NCBI GenBank assembly: GCA_021545625.1 | Contig: JAJRVH010000171.1 | Span: 1 to 11,297, forward strand | From: Zetaproteobacteria bacterium | GTDB lineage: Bacteria > Pseudomonadota > Zetaproteobacteria > Mariprofundales > Mariprofundaceae | Reading direction: 5' to 3' | DNA: 11,297 bases | In this document: piece by piece, positions 1-6,794 of the stretch | Layout of the letters: every line of letters starts with the position of its first letter | How positions within the stretch are numbered: position 1 is the stretch's first letter | Made by a program: the position numbers and the translations under genes | Notes under the pieces: model-generated | The model's database searches: none | Told to the model about the DNA's origin: nothing | The model's input: only the letters and a program-made list of their open reading frames with translations

Positions 1-1248
1 ATCCTCGTCGCTGTGGGCGGCCGACATGAAGGCCGCCTCATACTGGGATGGTGCCAGATAGACGCCTTCGTCGAGCATGGCATTGAAAAAGCGGCCGAAG
101 AAGGCGAGGTCGCAGTGGCGGCTGACATCCGACGAACAGGTCACCGCATCGAGTTCGGTGAAGAAGACCGTGAACATCGCGCCGACCTGGTTGGCGACGG
201 CCGGGACGCCGGCGGCTTTGCAGCCGGCCAGCAGGCCTTCGACGAGCCGCGTCGTTTTCTGTTCCAGCTCCTCGTAGAAACCGGGTTCGCGCAAACGGGT
301 CAGCGTGTCCAGTCCGGCGCGCATGGCCAGCGGGTTGCCGGACAGCGTGCCGGCCTGATAAACGGGGCCGTCGGGCGAGACCCGGCGCATGATTTCCTCG
401 CGGCCGCCATAGGCGCCGACCGGCAGGCCACCGCCGATGATCTTGCCAAGACAGGTCAGATCGGGCGTGATGCCGAAGCGCTCCTGGGCGCCGCCGGGGG
501 CCACGCGGAAGCCGCACATGACCTCGTCGAAGATCAGCAGCGCGCCTTCCTCGTCGCAGAGATCGCGCAGCGCCTGCAGAAAGCTGTTCGAATACAGGTC
601 CATGACGCCGGTATTACCCGGCACGGGTTCGACGATGATGCAGGCGATTTCGCCCGGATTTTCGGCAAACAGCCGTTTGACCGCGTCCAGATCGTTGAAT
701 GGCGCGGTCAGCGTCAACCTGGCGTAGTCGGCGGGCACGCCGGCCGAGTCCGGTTCGCCGAAGGTGGCTGCGCCGCTGCCGGCCTTGACCAGGAAGCCGT
801 CAGCATGGCCGTGATAGCCGCCGTCGAATTTGATGAATTTGTCGCGACCGGTAAAGCCGCGCGCGAGCCGGAGGGCGCTCATCGTCGCTTCCGAACCGGA
901 ATTGACGAAACGCACGACCTCGATCGACGGCACCATGTCCACGACCAGCTCGGCCAGCAGAATCTCCAGTTCGCACGGTGCGCCGAAGCTCATGCCGAGC
1001 TCGGCCGTTTCCTGCACGCCTCTGACCACGTCCGGATGCGCGTGACCAAGGATCATCGGCCCCCATGAGCCGACATAGTCGATATAGCGGTTGCCGTCGA
1101 CGTCCCAGACGTGGGCGCCTTTGGCCCTGGCAAAGAAACGCGGCGTGCCGCCGACCGACTTGAAGGCGCGAACCGGCGAGTTAACGCCTCCCGGCAGCAG
1201 TTTTCTGGCCTGTTCAAAGTCGCGCAGTGAATGTTCGATTCTGGACAT
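1..1248 (-). CDS. hemL: Glutamate-1-semialdehyde 2,1-aminomutase, 3' end cut by window
   Basis: This PLP-dependent cytoplasmic enzyme isomerises glutamate-1-semialdehyde to 5-aminolevulinate, the last step of the C5 route into tetrapyrroles. The 416 visible residues begin MSRIEH and carry the family signature GGVNSPVRAF (about 20-29), VNSGSEATMSALRLARG (115-131), FDEVM with the PLP-ring Asp at 241, and GKIIGGGLPVGAY with the Schiff-base Lys at 269. The reading frame is still open at base 1, ending AAHSDED. By comparison with E. coli HemL about 15 residues are missing, so the gene is cut by the window and not broken. The ATG at 1246-1248 has a modest GGGGA ribosome site just upstream. The residue after DEVM is Cys where I expect Thr in most relatives. 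A separate promoter candidate lies in the 120-nt gap behind the SPOR gene. Function is near certain. Confidence 0.97.
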   Translation of the reverse strand, partial: MSRIEHSLRDFEQARKLLPGGVNSPVRAFKSVGGTPRFFARAKGAHVWDVDGNRYIDYVGSWGPMILGHAHPDVVRGVQETAELGMSFGAPCELEILLAELVVDMVPSIEVVRFVNSGSEATMSALRLARGFTGRDKFIKFDGGYHGHADGFLVKAGSGAATFGEPDSAGVPADYARLTLTAPFNDLDAVKRLFAENPGEIACIIVEPVPGNTGVMDLYSNSFLQALRDLCDEEGALLIFDEVMCGFRVAPGGAQERFGITPDLTCLGKIIGGGLPVGAYGGREEIMRRVSPDGPVYQAGTLSGNPLAMRAGLDTLTRLREPGFYEELEQKTTRLVEGLLAGCKAAGVPAVANQVGAMFTVFFTELDAVTCSSDVSRHCDLAFFGRFFNAMLDEGVYLAPSQYEAAFMSAAHSDED

Positions 1249-1281
1249 CTGGTTCCCCGGTGGATCTGGAATCCGGAATCT

Positions 1282-1306
1282 CCGGCTGTCTTTTTCGGAC
1301 AGGCGG
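1282..1306 (-). promoter_or_regulatory. Hairpin in the hemL 5' leader
   Basis: CTGTC (1286-1290) pairs perfectly with GACAG (1298-1302) around a 7-nt loop. One mismatch outside this, CCG (1282-1284) pairs with CGG (1304-1306). On the minus-strand RNA the loop is CGAAAAA and no U-run follows, so it does not look like an intrinsic terminator. It sits about 35 nt upstream of the hemL start, inside the leader made by the candidate promoter. A regulatory role is not shown; it could be chance in GC-rich DNA. Confidence 0.3.
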
Positions 1307-1323
1307 ATGATTGCGGTGCGGCG

Positions 1324-1352
1324 ACGTTAAAAACCGGTGTCGTGAATGTCAA
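1324..1352 (-). promoter_or_regulatory. Candidate sigma-70 promoter for hemL
   Basis: Read on the minus strand, a perfect TTGACA (1352-1347) is followed after exactly 17 nt by TAACGT (1329-1324), which matches 3 of 6 of the consensus -10. It starts 17 nt after the stop codon of the SPOR gene and would give a leader of about 70 nt before the hemL ATG. The -35 is ideal and the -10 is weak, so this is a prediction. It implies that hemL can be transcribed independently of the upstream genes. Confidence 0.45.
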
Positions 1353-1368
1353 TGACGCCGGCCGGCCC

Positions 1369-3057
1369 TTACGGCCTGCCGACCCAGATATCCCGAATGC
1401 CCAGTCTGTCGGCCAGCACCCTGCTTTGCGTCTCGGCCTCCTGCAGCGAATCAAAGCCACCGACCCGTATGCGATACCACGTCTTGCCACGCGCCTCGGT
1501 GCGGATCGATTCGGCATCGACGCCCAGCTGTTTCAGCCGCGCCAGCTCCTGACGGGCCGATTCCGCCGAGCTGACGGAGGTCAGGTTGATTACCCAGCCT
1601 TTTGTCACGGCAGCAGAAGCGGCCTTTTTGATCTTGCGGGCGACCGGCTTCACCGGCGTGGACGGCCTGATCACAGCATGGCTTTCGGCTTTTTTCCGGG
1701 CCGCCGCGCGGCTGGCGATGACACGGGTCAGGTCCGCCAGCTGTTGCTCCAGCGTATCGACCTTTTCCGTCAGGTTCGCGACCGTTTCGGAAAGTCTGCG
1801 GTTCTCGGTCCTGAGATTGCCGATGGCGGCGCTGTTCTGCGTGACATCGGCCAGCATGCGTCCGCTGTCGCCGTCTTTAGCCTGCGACAGCAAGTAGCTG
1901 GCGGCAGCGCCAGTGATTGCCACGAGGGACAAAAATATGGCCAGGCCGGAACCTCCGCGTTTTTCGGCAACGGCTTCTCCCTGTCCGGCGGGCGGGGATG
2001 GAACGATTGCATCGACTTCAGCGGCGGGTTCCGGCTCGCGGAATGATTCCGGTTCCTCCGCGGTCACCTTTTCATCCGCTGTCCGCATCTCTTCCTCCGG
2101 CGGTATACTGGCTGCCTTGTCCGTATCGACGGGAGCGGTGAATGTGGCGAAGCTCTCGGTTTCTTCCTCCGCGACGGGCCGGTTGTCCATCATTTCGGTC
2201 AGCGAGTCAGGCTTCGCGTTTTTGTCTTCCACGTCATCCGCCGGCGGGACATCGAACAGGAATTCGTCGTCCCGCTCGTGCTGATCGTCCTGCGCAGGCG
2301 CTTCCTCCGTCACCATGTCATCGGCGCCCAGTTGTACGGTTTCCATGGCCGGAATTTCATTCTCCTGTTCTGGGAGGGAAAGGTCATCGTCCGCAGCGCG
2401 TGCAGGAGTTTCAGCGGATGTTTCCGTTCCGGCATCGGGAATATCCATTTTCAGCAATTCGTCGAGTTCATCGAGGGCGGCATCGGAGTCGAAGCCCGTT
2501 TCGCCGTCCGTCTCGCCGACGGACGGCGGCGCACTGTCGAGAGCCGCATCGGCAAAATCCAGATCGAATTCAGGGTCCCTGTCCTCCCCGCCGGCCGGTG
2601 CGGCGGGCGGTATTTCCGGAGTAAAGGTCGTATCCGATGCGGGCAGTTCAAGTTCGTCGTCGTTCAGATCCAGTTCCTTGCTGGCTGGCGGGATCGGTGC
2701 GGTCTGTTTCGGTGGGGCTTCGGGGACCGGTTTTTCACTGACGGCATCGACAGCTGACGGGGAAGGCCGTTCTTCCACGGGGGGCTTTCCCCCGGTGGTC
2801 TGTTCGCTGTCGGTGGAGATTGTACTTTCGACCAGCGCGTCGAAATTGCTGAAGCGTACCGTGGATTCGAAGTCCGGCGATTCCTCCGTCGTGGCGTCAG
2901 GCGTTTTATCAGGCGCCGGGCGGGACGGATTCAGAACGACGGTTCGTTCCAGTTCCTCGGGCGACGGCGTATGGGTGAAGCCCATGGTTTTTGCGAAAAT
3001 CTCGGCCTCGGCCTTCTTTTTGCGCGCCAGCTCCTCGTCCGTTTCCTTATCCGCCAT
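1369..3057 (-). CDS. Single-pass membrane protein with acidic disordered N-terminus, coiled coil and C-terminal SPOR domain
   Basis: 562 residues. Residues 1-365 are rich in Asp, Glu, Pro, Ser and Thr with no sign of a fold. One hydrophobic segment, GLAIFLSLVAITGAAASYLL (about 371-390), has no cleavable signal, so the acidic part should lie in the cytoplasm and the C-terminus in the periplasm. Residues 403-450 form a heptad-like coiled coil, 451-486 are a Lys/Arg/Ala/Pro linker, and 487-560 are a SPOR domain (WVINLTSVSS... WYRIRVGGF... IRDIWVG). SPOR domains bind peptidoglycan stripped of stem peptides, usually at the septum. The ATG has a good GGGAGG site 8 nt upstream. The gene starts 77 nt after the DUF3047 gene. 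It resembles DedD- or FtsN-like SPOR proteins only in the C-terminal domain and transmembrane layout; the very long acidic cytoplasmic part is unlike them, so I give no symbol. A division or envelope role is inferred. Confidence 0.85.
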   Translation of the reverse strand: MADKETDEELARKKKAEAEIFAKTMGFTHTPSPEELERTVVLNPSRPAPDKTPDATTEESPDFESTVRFSNFDALVESTISTDSEQTTGGKPPVEERPSPSAVDAVSEKPVPEAPPKQTAPIPPASKELDLNDDELELPASDTTFTPEIPPAAPAGGEDRDPEFDLDFADAALDSAPPSVGETDGETGFDSDAALDELDELLKMDIPDAGTETSAETPARAADDDLSLPEQENEIPAMETVQLGADDMVTEEAPAQDDQHERDDEFLFDVPPADDVEDKNAKPDSLTEMMDNRPVAEEETESFATFTAPVDTDKAASIPPEEEMRTADEKVTAEEPESFREPEPAAEVDAIVPSPPAGQGEAVAEKRGGSGLAIFLSLVAITGAAASYLLSQAKDGDSGRMLADVTQNSAAIGNLRTENRRLSETVANLTEKVDTLEQQLADLTRVIASRAAARKKAESHAVIRPSTPVKPVARKIKKAASAAVTKGWVINLTSVSSAESARQELARLKQLGVDAESIRTEARGKTWYRIRVGGFDSLQEAETQSRVLADRLGIRDIWVGRP

Positions 3058-3080
3058 GTGTGACCCTCCCGAGATGGATA

Positions 3081-3097
3081 TGGGCTAGCTTAGCCCA
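3081..3097. promoter_or_regulatory. Perfect 7-bp inverted repeat upstream of the SPOR gene
   Basis: TGGGCTA (3081-3087) and TAGCCCA (3091-3097) are exact reverse complements around a 3-nt spacer. The repeat lies in the 77-nt gap between the DUF3047 stop and the SPOR start, about 14 nt upstream of the ribosome site. No T-run follows on the minus strand, so a terminator is unlikely. It could be an operator or a small RNA hairpin near the initiation region. Confidence 0.35.
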
Positions 3098-3134
3098 GAT
3101 TGCTGGCGAGTGCGACCGCTTTTCAGCAGGGCCC

Positions 3135-3770
3135 TTATCCGTCCGTGAAACGGATGCCGCCGTAGCATGCGCCGGCTCGCAGACCGGTGTTGTCGGTATC
3201 GGTCATGATGGCGACGGCGTCGATATGACGGATGTCCTGACCGAAAAGGCGTTGCAGGTCTTTCCTGACATTGCGACGATAGCTTCGCCAGCGGCCGGCA
3301 TGGTCGGCGCCCGACTCAACGGCCAGCATGGCCGAATGGTCCGTATAGGGATTGTCCCATGCAGCACCGGCTGGCTCGTGGCTGGCCCAGACATAGTTGA
3401 GCGCCCTGGTGTTCCAGAAGAGAAGTCCGCCGGAGACGATCAGATAAATGCGGGCCACAAAGTCGTCGCCCGTCTTTTCGCGTTCCTTGTGATTGTCCGG
3501 CAGGCGGTCGATTTTCCAGCTCCATTCGAGCCACGGCGTTTGTTCAAGGTCGATTTTCAGCCTGCGAAACAGGCCCGAGGCCGATGCATCGGCCTCGGCG
3601 CGGATGCATGGCGTGTCGCCGTCCCGGACCAGACGGTAACGGGTCGTGCCCTGGAAGGATTTTGCTTCCCAGCCTGCCAGGCCGTGATCGAAGTCGGTAA
3701 TATCGATGGTTTCCGCCTGTGCCGGTTGCATGAGCCACGGCAGCAGAAGCAGGGCGGCAAGCGTCCGCAT
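3135..3770 (-). CDS. Secreted DUF3047 family protein
   Basis: 211 residues. The N-terminus MRTLAALLLLPWLMQPAQA is a classic Sec signal peptide with an AQA cleavage site before ETIDI, so the mature protein is probably periplasmic. The rest matches DUF3047: PWLEWSWKIDRLP, ARIYLIVSGG, LNYVWA, the NPYTDHSAMLAV stretch, GRWRSYRRNVRKDLQRLFG, and near the end AIMTDTDNTG with a final YGGIRF. The biochemical function of the family is unknown to me. I chose the ATG at 3768-3770 because the signal peptide begins there; a longer upstream frame would run inside the DUF1820 gene. The start overlaps the DUF1820 stop by one base (TGATG), which suggests translational coupling. Family call strong, function unknown. 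Confidence 0.88.
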   Translation of the reverse strand: MRTLAALLLLPWLMQPAQAETIDITDFDHGLAGWEAKSFQGTTRYRLVRDGDTPCIRAEADASASGLFRRLKIDLEQTPWLEWSWKIDRLPDNHKEREKTGDDFVARIYLIVSGGLLFWNTRALNYVWASHEPAGAAWDNPYTDHSAMLAVESGADHAGRWRSYRRNVRKDLQRLFGQDIRHIDAVAIMTDTDNTGLRAGACYGGIRFTDG

Positions 3771-4099
3771 CAGGAAGGTGTGTTGCGGCCGGGCAGCGCA
3801 GTCCCCGGAAAGGGCGCGATATTTCCCTCCGCCTCGCTGACGCGGGCGGTGCCGCGTTTTTCGACCTCGTCGATGCGAATGATATGGTGCATCGGGACAT
3901 GGCTGCGCCTGACGCCGGAAAATTCGTTTTTCAGGCCTTCCTCGCCGGGGTCCAGCACAATGGCTGATCTTTCTCCGAAACTCAGCTCGGCAATCTCGAC
4001 AAAGCCGGGAATGCCCGAGGCGCCGACGCTGTGGGCATAGATCTCGTAGATCTTGTCCCGGTTCACGAATGTGATGCGGTAAATAGGCTTGCTGCTCAT
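3770..4099 (-). CDS. DUF1820 family protein
   Basis: 109 residues. The sequence KPIYRITFVNRDKIYEIYAHSV, then GFVEIAELSFGERSAIVLDP, VPMHHIIRIDEVEKRGTARV, is the full DUF1820 pattern, a small cytoplasmic family seen mainly in Gamma- and Betaproteobacteria and without a known function. There is no signal peptide or membrane segment. I chose the ATG at 4097-4099 (MSSKPIY); an in-frame TTG three codons upstream (4106-4108) is possible but less likely. No clear ribosome site precedes the ATG, and a TATAGT sequence lies only about 8-13 nt upstream, so a very short or absent leader is possible. The C-terminal ~20 residues after GTARV are Pro/Gly-rich and probably flexible. It is first in the DUF1820-DUF3047-SPOR run and divergent from murI. 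Confidence 0.88.
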   Translation of the reverse strand: MSSKPIYRITFVNRDKIYEIYAHSVGASGIPGFVEIAELSFGERSAIVLDPGEEGLKNEFSGVRRSHVPMHHIIRIDEVEKRGTARVSEAEGNIAPFPGTALPGRNTPS

Positions 4100-4177
4100 G
4101 GTCGGCAACTATAACAGCAGGGTGCGCGATGCGCACAGCGCTTCGCGGCCGGCGTCCGGAAGGCTAGGGTTCGTCGT
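4100..4177. promoter_or_regulatory. Divergent promoter region between the DUF1820 gene and murI
   Basis: This 78-nt region must drive both directions. AACTATAAC (4108-4116) supplies a TATAAC -10 candidate on plus, with TTGCTG as a -35 candidate 15 nt upstream inside the DUF1820 start, and a TATAGT -10 candidate on minus. Neither has an ideal -35. A perfect inverted repeat, GTGCGC (4122-4127) and GCGCAC (4131-4136) around GAT, follows directly, then the palindrome AGCGCT (4137-4142). AGGG about 8 nt upstream of the murI ATG is its likely ribosome site. Promoters are predictions; the repeats are exact. Confidence 0.4.
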
Positions 4178-4969
4178 ATGCGACAAAACTGTATCGGCGT
4201 ATTCGATTCCGGCGTGGGCGGCCTTTCCGTGCTGGCGCATATCCGTGACCGCCTGCCGCGCGAAGCCTTGTGCTATCTCGCCGATACGGCCTGCATGCCC
4301 TACGGCAACCGCTCCCTGGAAGAGGTTCGGGAGCGCAGTCTTCGCGTGGCCGAAGTTCTGCTGGCACGGGGAGCGAAGGCGCTGGTCGTGGCCTGCAATA
4401 CCGCGACGGCGGCGGCGGTGCAGTGTCTGCGGCAGCATTGCGACGTGCCGGTGATCGGTATGGAGCCGGCCATCAAACCGGCCGTGCATGGCTCCGTCGC
4501 CGGCGTCGTGGGGGTGCTGGCGACCAGCGGCACGATCAGCAGCGAGCGTTTCGCGCGCCTGATGCAGCGCTTTACCGCTCACGCGGAGCTGGTCGTGCAG
4601 CCGTGCCCGGGGCTGGTCGAGCGTATCGAGGCGGGCGATCTGGCGTCGGAGCGTACCCGTTCCCTGTTGCGCCATTATCTGAAGCCGCTGCTGGATCGTG
4701 GCGCGGATACCATTGTGCTGGGCTGCACGCATTACCCCTATGTGGCGCCGCTGATACGCGGTATCGTCGGCGACGATGTCCGCATCGTCGATACTGGCGG
4801 GGCGATTGCGCGCGAACTGGAGCGCCAGCTCGGTCTGCATGGTCTGCAGCGTGGCGCAGGGGAAGGCAGGATTCGCTTTCTGACGACGGGCGAGCCGGAA
4901 CGCGTGCTGCCGGTGATGCGGCGGCTGTGGGGCGGGGAGCTGCAACTGGAGGCATGCCGGCTGGATTGA
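4178..4969 (+). CDS. murI: Glutamate racemase
   Basis: 263 residues, normal for the family. MurI converts L-glutamate to D-glutamate in the cytoplasm for peptidoglycan stem peptides, using two cysteines as acid/base and no cofactor. All key parts are present: FDSGVGGLSVL with Asp10 and Ser11, DTACMPYGNRS (36-46), VVACNTATAAA with catalytic Cys73, and LGCTHYPY with catalytic Cys183 and His185. The ATG at 4178 has AGGG upstream and begins right before the conserved first strand. It is the only plus-strand protein gene in the window, divergent from the DUF1820 gene and convergent with uvrC, whose stop lies 10 nt away. The N-terminal extension of E. coli MurI that binds the UDP-MurNAc-Ala activator is absent, so that form of control is not expected; that is inference. 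Confidence 0.97.
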   Translation: MRQNCIGVFDSGVGGLSVLAHIRDRLPREALCYLADTACMPYGNRSLEEVRERSLRVAEVLLARGAKALVVACNTATAAAVQCLRQHCDVPVIGMEPAIKPAVHGSVAGVVGVLATSGTISSERFARLMQRFTAHAELVVQPCPGLVERIEAGDLASERTRSLLRHYLKPLLDRGADTIVLGCTHYPYVAPLIRGIVGDDVRIVDTGGAIARELERQLGLHGLQRGAGEGRIRFLTTGEPERVLPVMRRLWGGELQLEACRLD

Positions 4970-4979
4970 GCGGGCCGCG

Positions 4980-6785
4980 TCAGCGATGCAGGGCCTCGAA
5001 AATCTTTTCGGCACAGGTCGTTGAAATGCCGGGCACGGCGGCCAGCTGCTCGCGGCTGGCCTTTTTGACGCCTTCGATGCCGCCGAAATGTTTCAGCAGC
5101 GCCGTGCGCCTGGACGGACCGATACCGGGGATGCCTTCCAGTTGCGAGGTGAACATGCTCTTCTTTTTGCGTTTGCGCATGTATTGCCCCGCGAAGCGGT
5201 GCGCTTCGTCGCGCACCCGGGCGATCAGCAGCAGCGCCGGCGAATGGCGTCCCGGCTGCAGTGGAGAACCGTCCCGCCATGAGGGCCACAGGGTTTCGTC
5301 GCCGAGCTTGCGGCTGTTTCCCTTGGCCACGCCGACAAGCAAAAGCTCCGGTAGTCCGGCCTGCTGCGCGCATGTTCTGGCGATGGCCAGCTGGCCCCTG
5401 CCGCCGTCGATCAGCATCAGGTCGGGGCGGGGCAGCCTGTTTTCGGCGATGGCCTGAAAGAAGCGCGACAGCACCTGCTGCATGGCCGCGTAGTCGTCGC
5501 CGGCCGGCACCTGGTCGAGCCTGTAGCGACGGTAGTGGTCCTTGTCCGGGCCGTTCCAGTCCGCATAGGTGATGGCGGCCACGGTCTGCTGGCCGCCGCT
5601 ATGGGCGTTATCGACGGCGGCGATCCGCTGCGGCGTTTCGTTCATTCCGAACAGTTCGGCCAGCGCTTCAAAGGCGGGCTTCTGGTCGCTGCGCTTGCGG
5701 CTGGCCAGCATCTGTTCGCCGCTTCGGGCCACCTGCCGCAACCAGCGGGCGCGGGCACCGCGCTTCGGGTGTCGGAACGATGTCCTGGCGTCCGGCAGCA
5801 GCAGCTTCAGCAGTCGTGTCAGCTCCCCGAGGTTGCCGGACGACGTGTCGATCAGGATTTCCGCCGGCGGTTCCTCGCGCCGGTAGCGCTCGATGATAAA
5901 GGATTGCAGGATCTCCATATCGCCGGCATCGCTGGCCTGTTCGATGCGGATGCTGTGGGTGCCCAGATCGCGGCCGGCGCGACGCACGCCGATGCTGGCC
6001 ATGACCCCGGACGGATGGCGTACCAGCGCGATGGCATCGGCCGAATCGGGCAAGGCCTCGCCTTCGGAGCCGGCCAGGATCGCGCGCAGGGCCCGGATGC
6101 GGTCGCGCAGCAGCGCGGCCCGTTCGAACTGCATGGCTGCGGCGGCCTGTTGCATGTTCTCTTCCCACTGGCGGATCAGCTCCGTGTTCTTGCCCTTCAG
6201 GAATGCGCGGGCGTCGAGCACCTGCCGCCGGTATTCGGCCCGGCTGACGATGTCGCAGCAGGGGGCGGAGCAGCGGCCGATCTGGTGCTGCATGCAGGGG
6301 CGCGAGCGGTTGCGGAACACCGCGTCCTCGCAATCGCGCAGCTGGAAGATGGACTGCATCGTGTGCAGCGTCGCATGCACTGCGCCGGCGTTCGGAAAGG
6401 GGCCGAAATATTCGCCGGGCCGGTCGCGCCGGCCGCGGTAGAGCTGCAGCTTCGGGTAGGGCTCGTCGGTCAGCAGGATATAGGGATAGGATTTGGAATC
6501 CTTCATCAATACGTTGTAACGCGGCTTGAGCTGCTTGATCAGGTTGTGTTCGAGCACCAGCGCTTCGGCTTCCGAGGCCGTGACGCTGAAGTTCAGGTCG
6601 CGGATCTGCTGTACCATGGCCTGCGTGCGCGGCGATTCGGGACGGCGCTGAAAATAACTCGATACCCGTTTTCTGAGGTTGCGCGCCTTGCCGACGTACA
6701 GCACCTTGCGCCTGCCGTCGAGCATGCGATAGACGCCCGGCTCGCGGGGCAGGGTGGAAAGATCAACCGGCGGTTCGCACCACAT
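4980..6785 (-). CDS. uvrC: UvrABC excinuclease subunit C
   Basis: 601 residues, full length. UvrC makes the two incisions flanking a lesion in nucleotide excision repair, recruited by UvrB on DNA. Visible in order: a GIY-YIG nuclease domain (GVYRML at 17-22, LYVGKARNLRKR at 29-40, Glu79 in LEHNLIKQLKPRYN) for the 3' cut; four cysteines C152, C164, C172, C176, a spacing reported to hold a 4Fe-4S cluster in UvrC; a UVR helix pair (about 196-232) that binds UvrB; an RNase H-like nuclease for the 5' cut with Asp392, Asp460 (LMLIDGGRGQL) and His529 (RDEAHRF); and tandem helix-hairpin-helix motifs (547-600). The usual FDISH around the first aspartate reads VDNAH here. The gene starts 9 nt after the glycosylase gene without a clear ribosome site, so it is last in the trpS operon and probably translated by coupling. 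Confidence 0.97.
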   Translation of the reverse strand: MWCEPPVDLSTLPREPGVYRMLDGRRKVLYVGKARNLRKRVSSYFQRRPESPRTQAMVQQIRDLNFSVTASEAEALVLEHNLIKQLKPRYNVLMKDSKSYPYILLTDEPYPKLQLYRGRRDRPGEYFGPFPNAGAVHATLHTMQSIFQLRDCEDAVFRNRSRPCMQHQIGRCSAPCCDIVSRAEYRRQVLDARAFLKGKNTELIRQWEENMQQAAAAMQFERAALLRDRIRALRAILAGSEGEALPDSADAIALVRHPSGVMASIGVRRAGRDLGTHSIRIEQASDAGDMEILQSFIIERYRREEPPAEILIDTSSGNLGELTRLLKLLLPDARTSFRHPKRGARARWLRQVARSGEQMLASRKRSDQKPAFEALAELFGMNETPQRIAAVDNAHSGGQQTVAAITYADWNGPDKDHYRRYRLDQVPAGDDYAAMQQVLSRFFQAIAENRLPRPDLMLIDGGRGQLAIARTCAQQAGLPELLLVGVAKGNSRKLGDETLWPSWRDGSPLQPGRHSPALLLIARVRDEAHRFAGQYMRKRKKKSMFTSQLEGIPGIGPSRRTALLKHFGGIEGVKKASREQLAAVPGISTTCAEKIFEALHR

Positions 6786-6794
6786 GCCAACAGG

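Noticed and set aside
13..1068. 351-codon open frame on plus opposite hemL
   Set aside because: It is a shadow of the hemL frame, which has all catalytic motifs; the plus product shows no family features.
1355..1382. GGCC-rich inverted repeat at the SPOR stop as a terminator
   Set aside because: The stem is short and no T-run follows on the minus strand; the region instead holds a hemL promoter candidate.
2315..3088. Ser-rich 257-codon open frame on plus opposite the SPOR gene
   Set aside because: It is the complement of the acidic Asp/Glu/Ser codons of the SPOR protein and has no ribosome site.
4960..4990. Bidirectional terminator between convergent murI and uvrC
   Set aside because: The gap is only 10 nt and I see no stem followed by T-runs on either strand.
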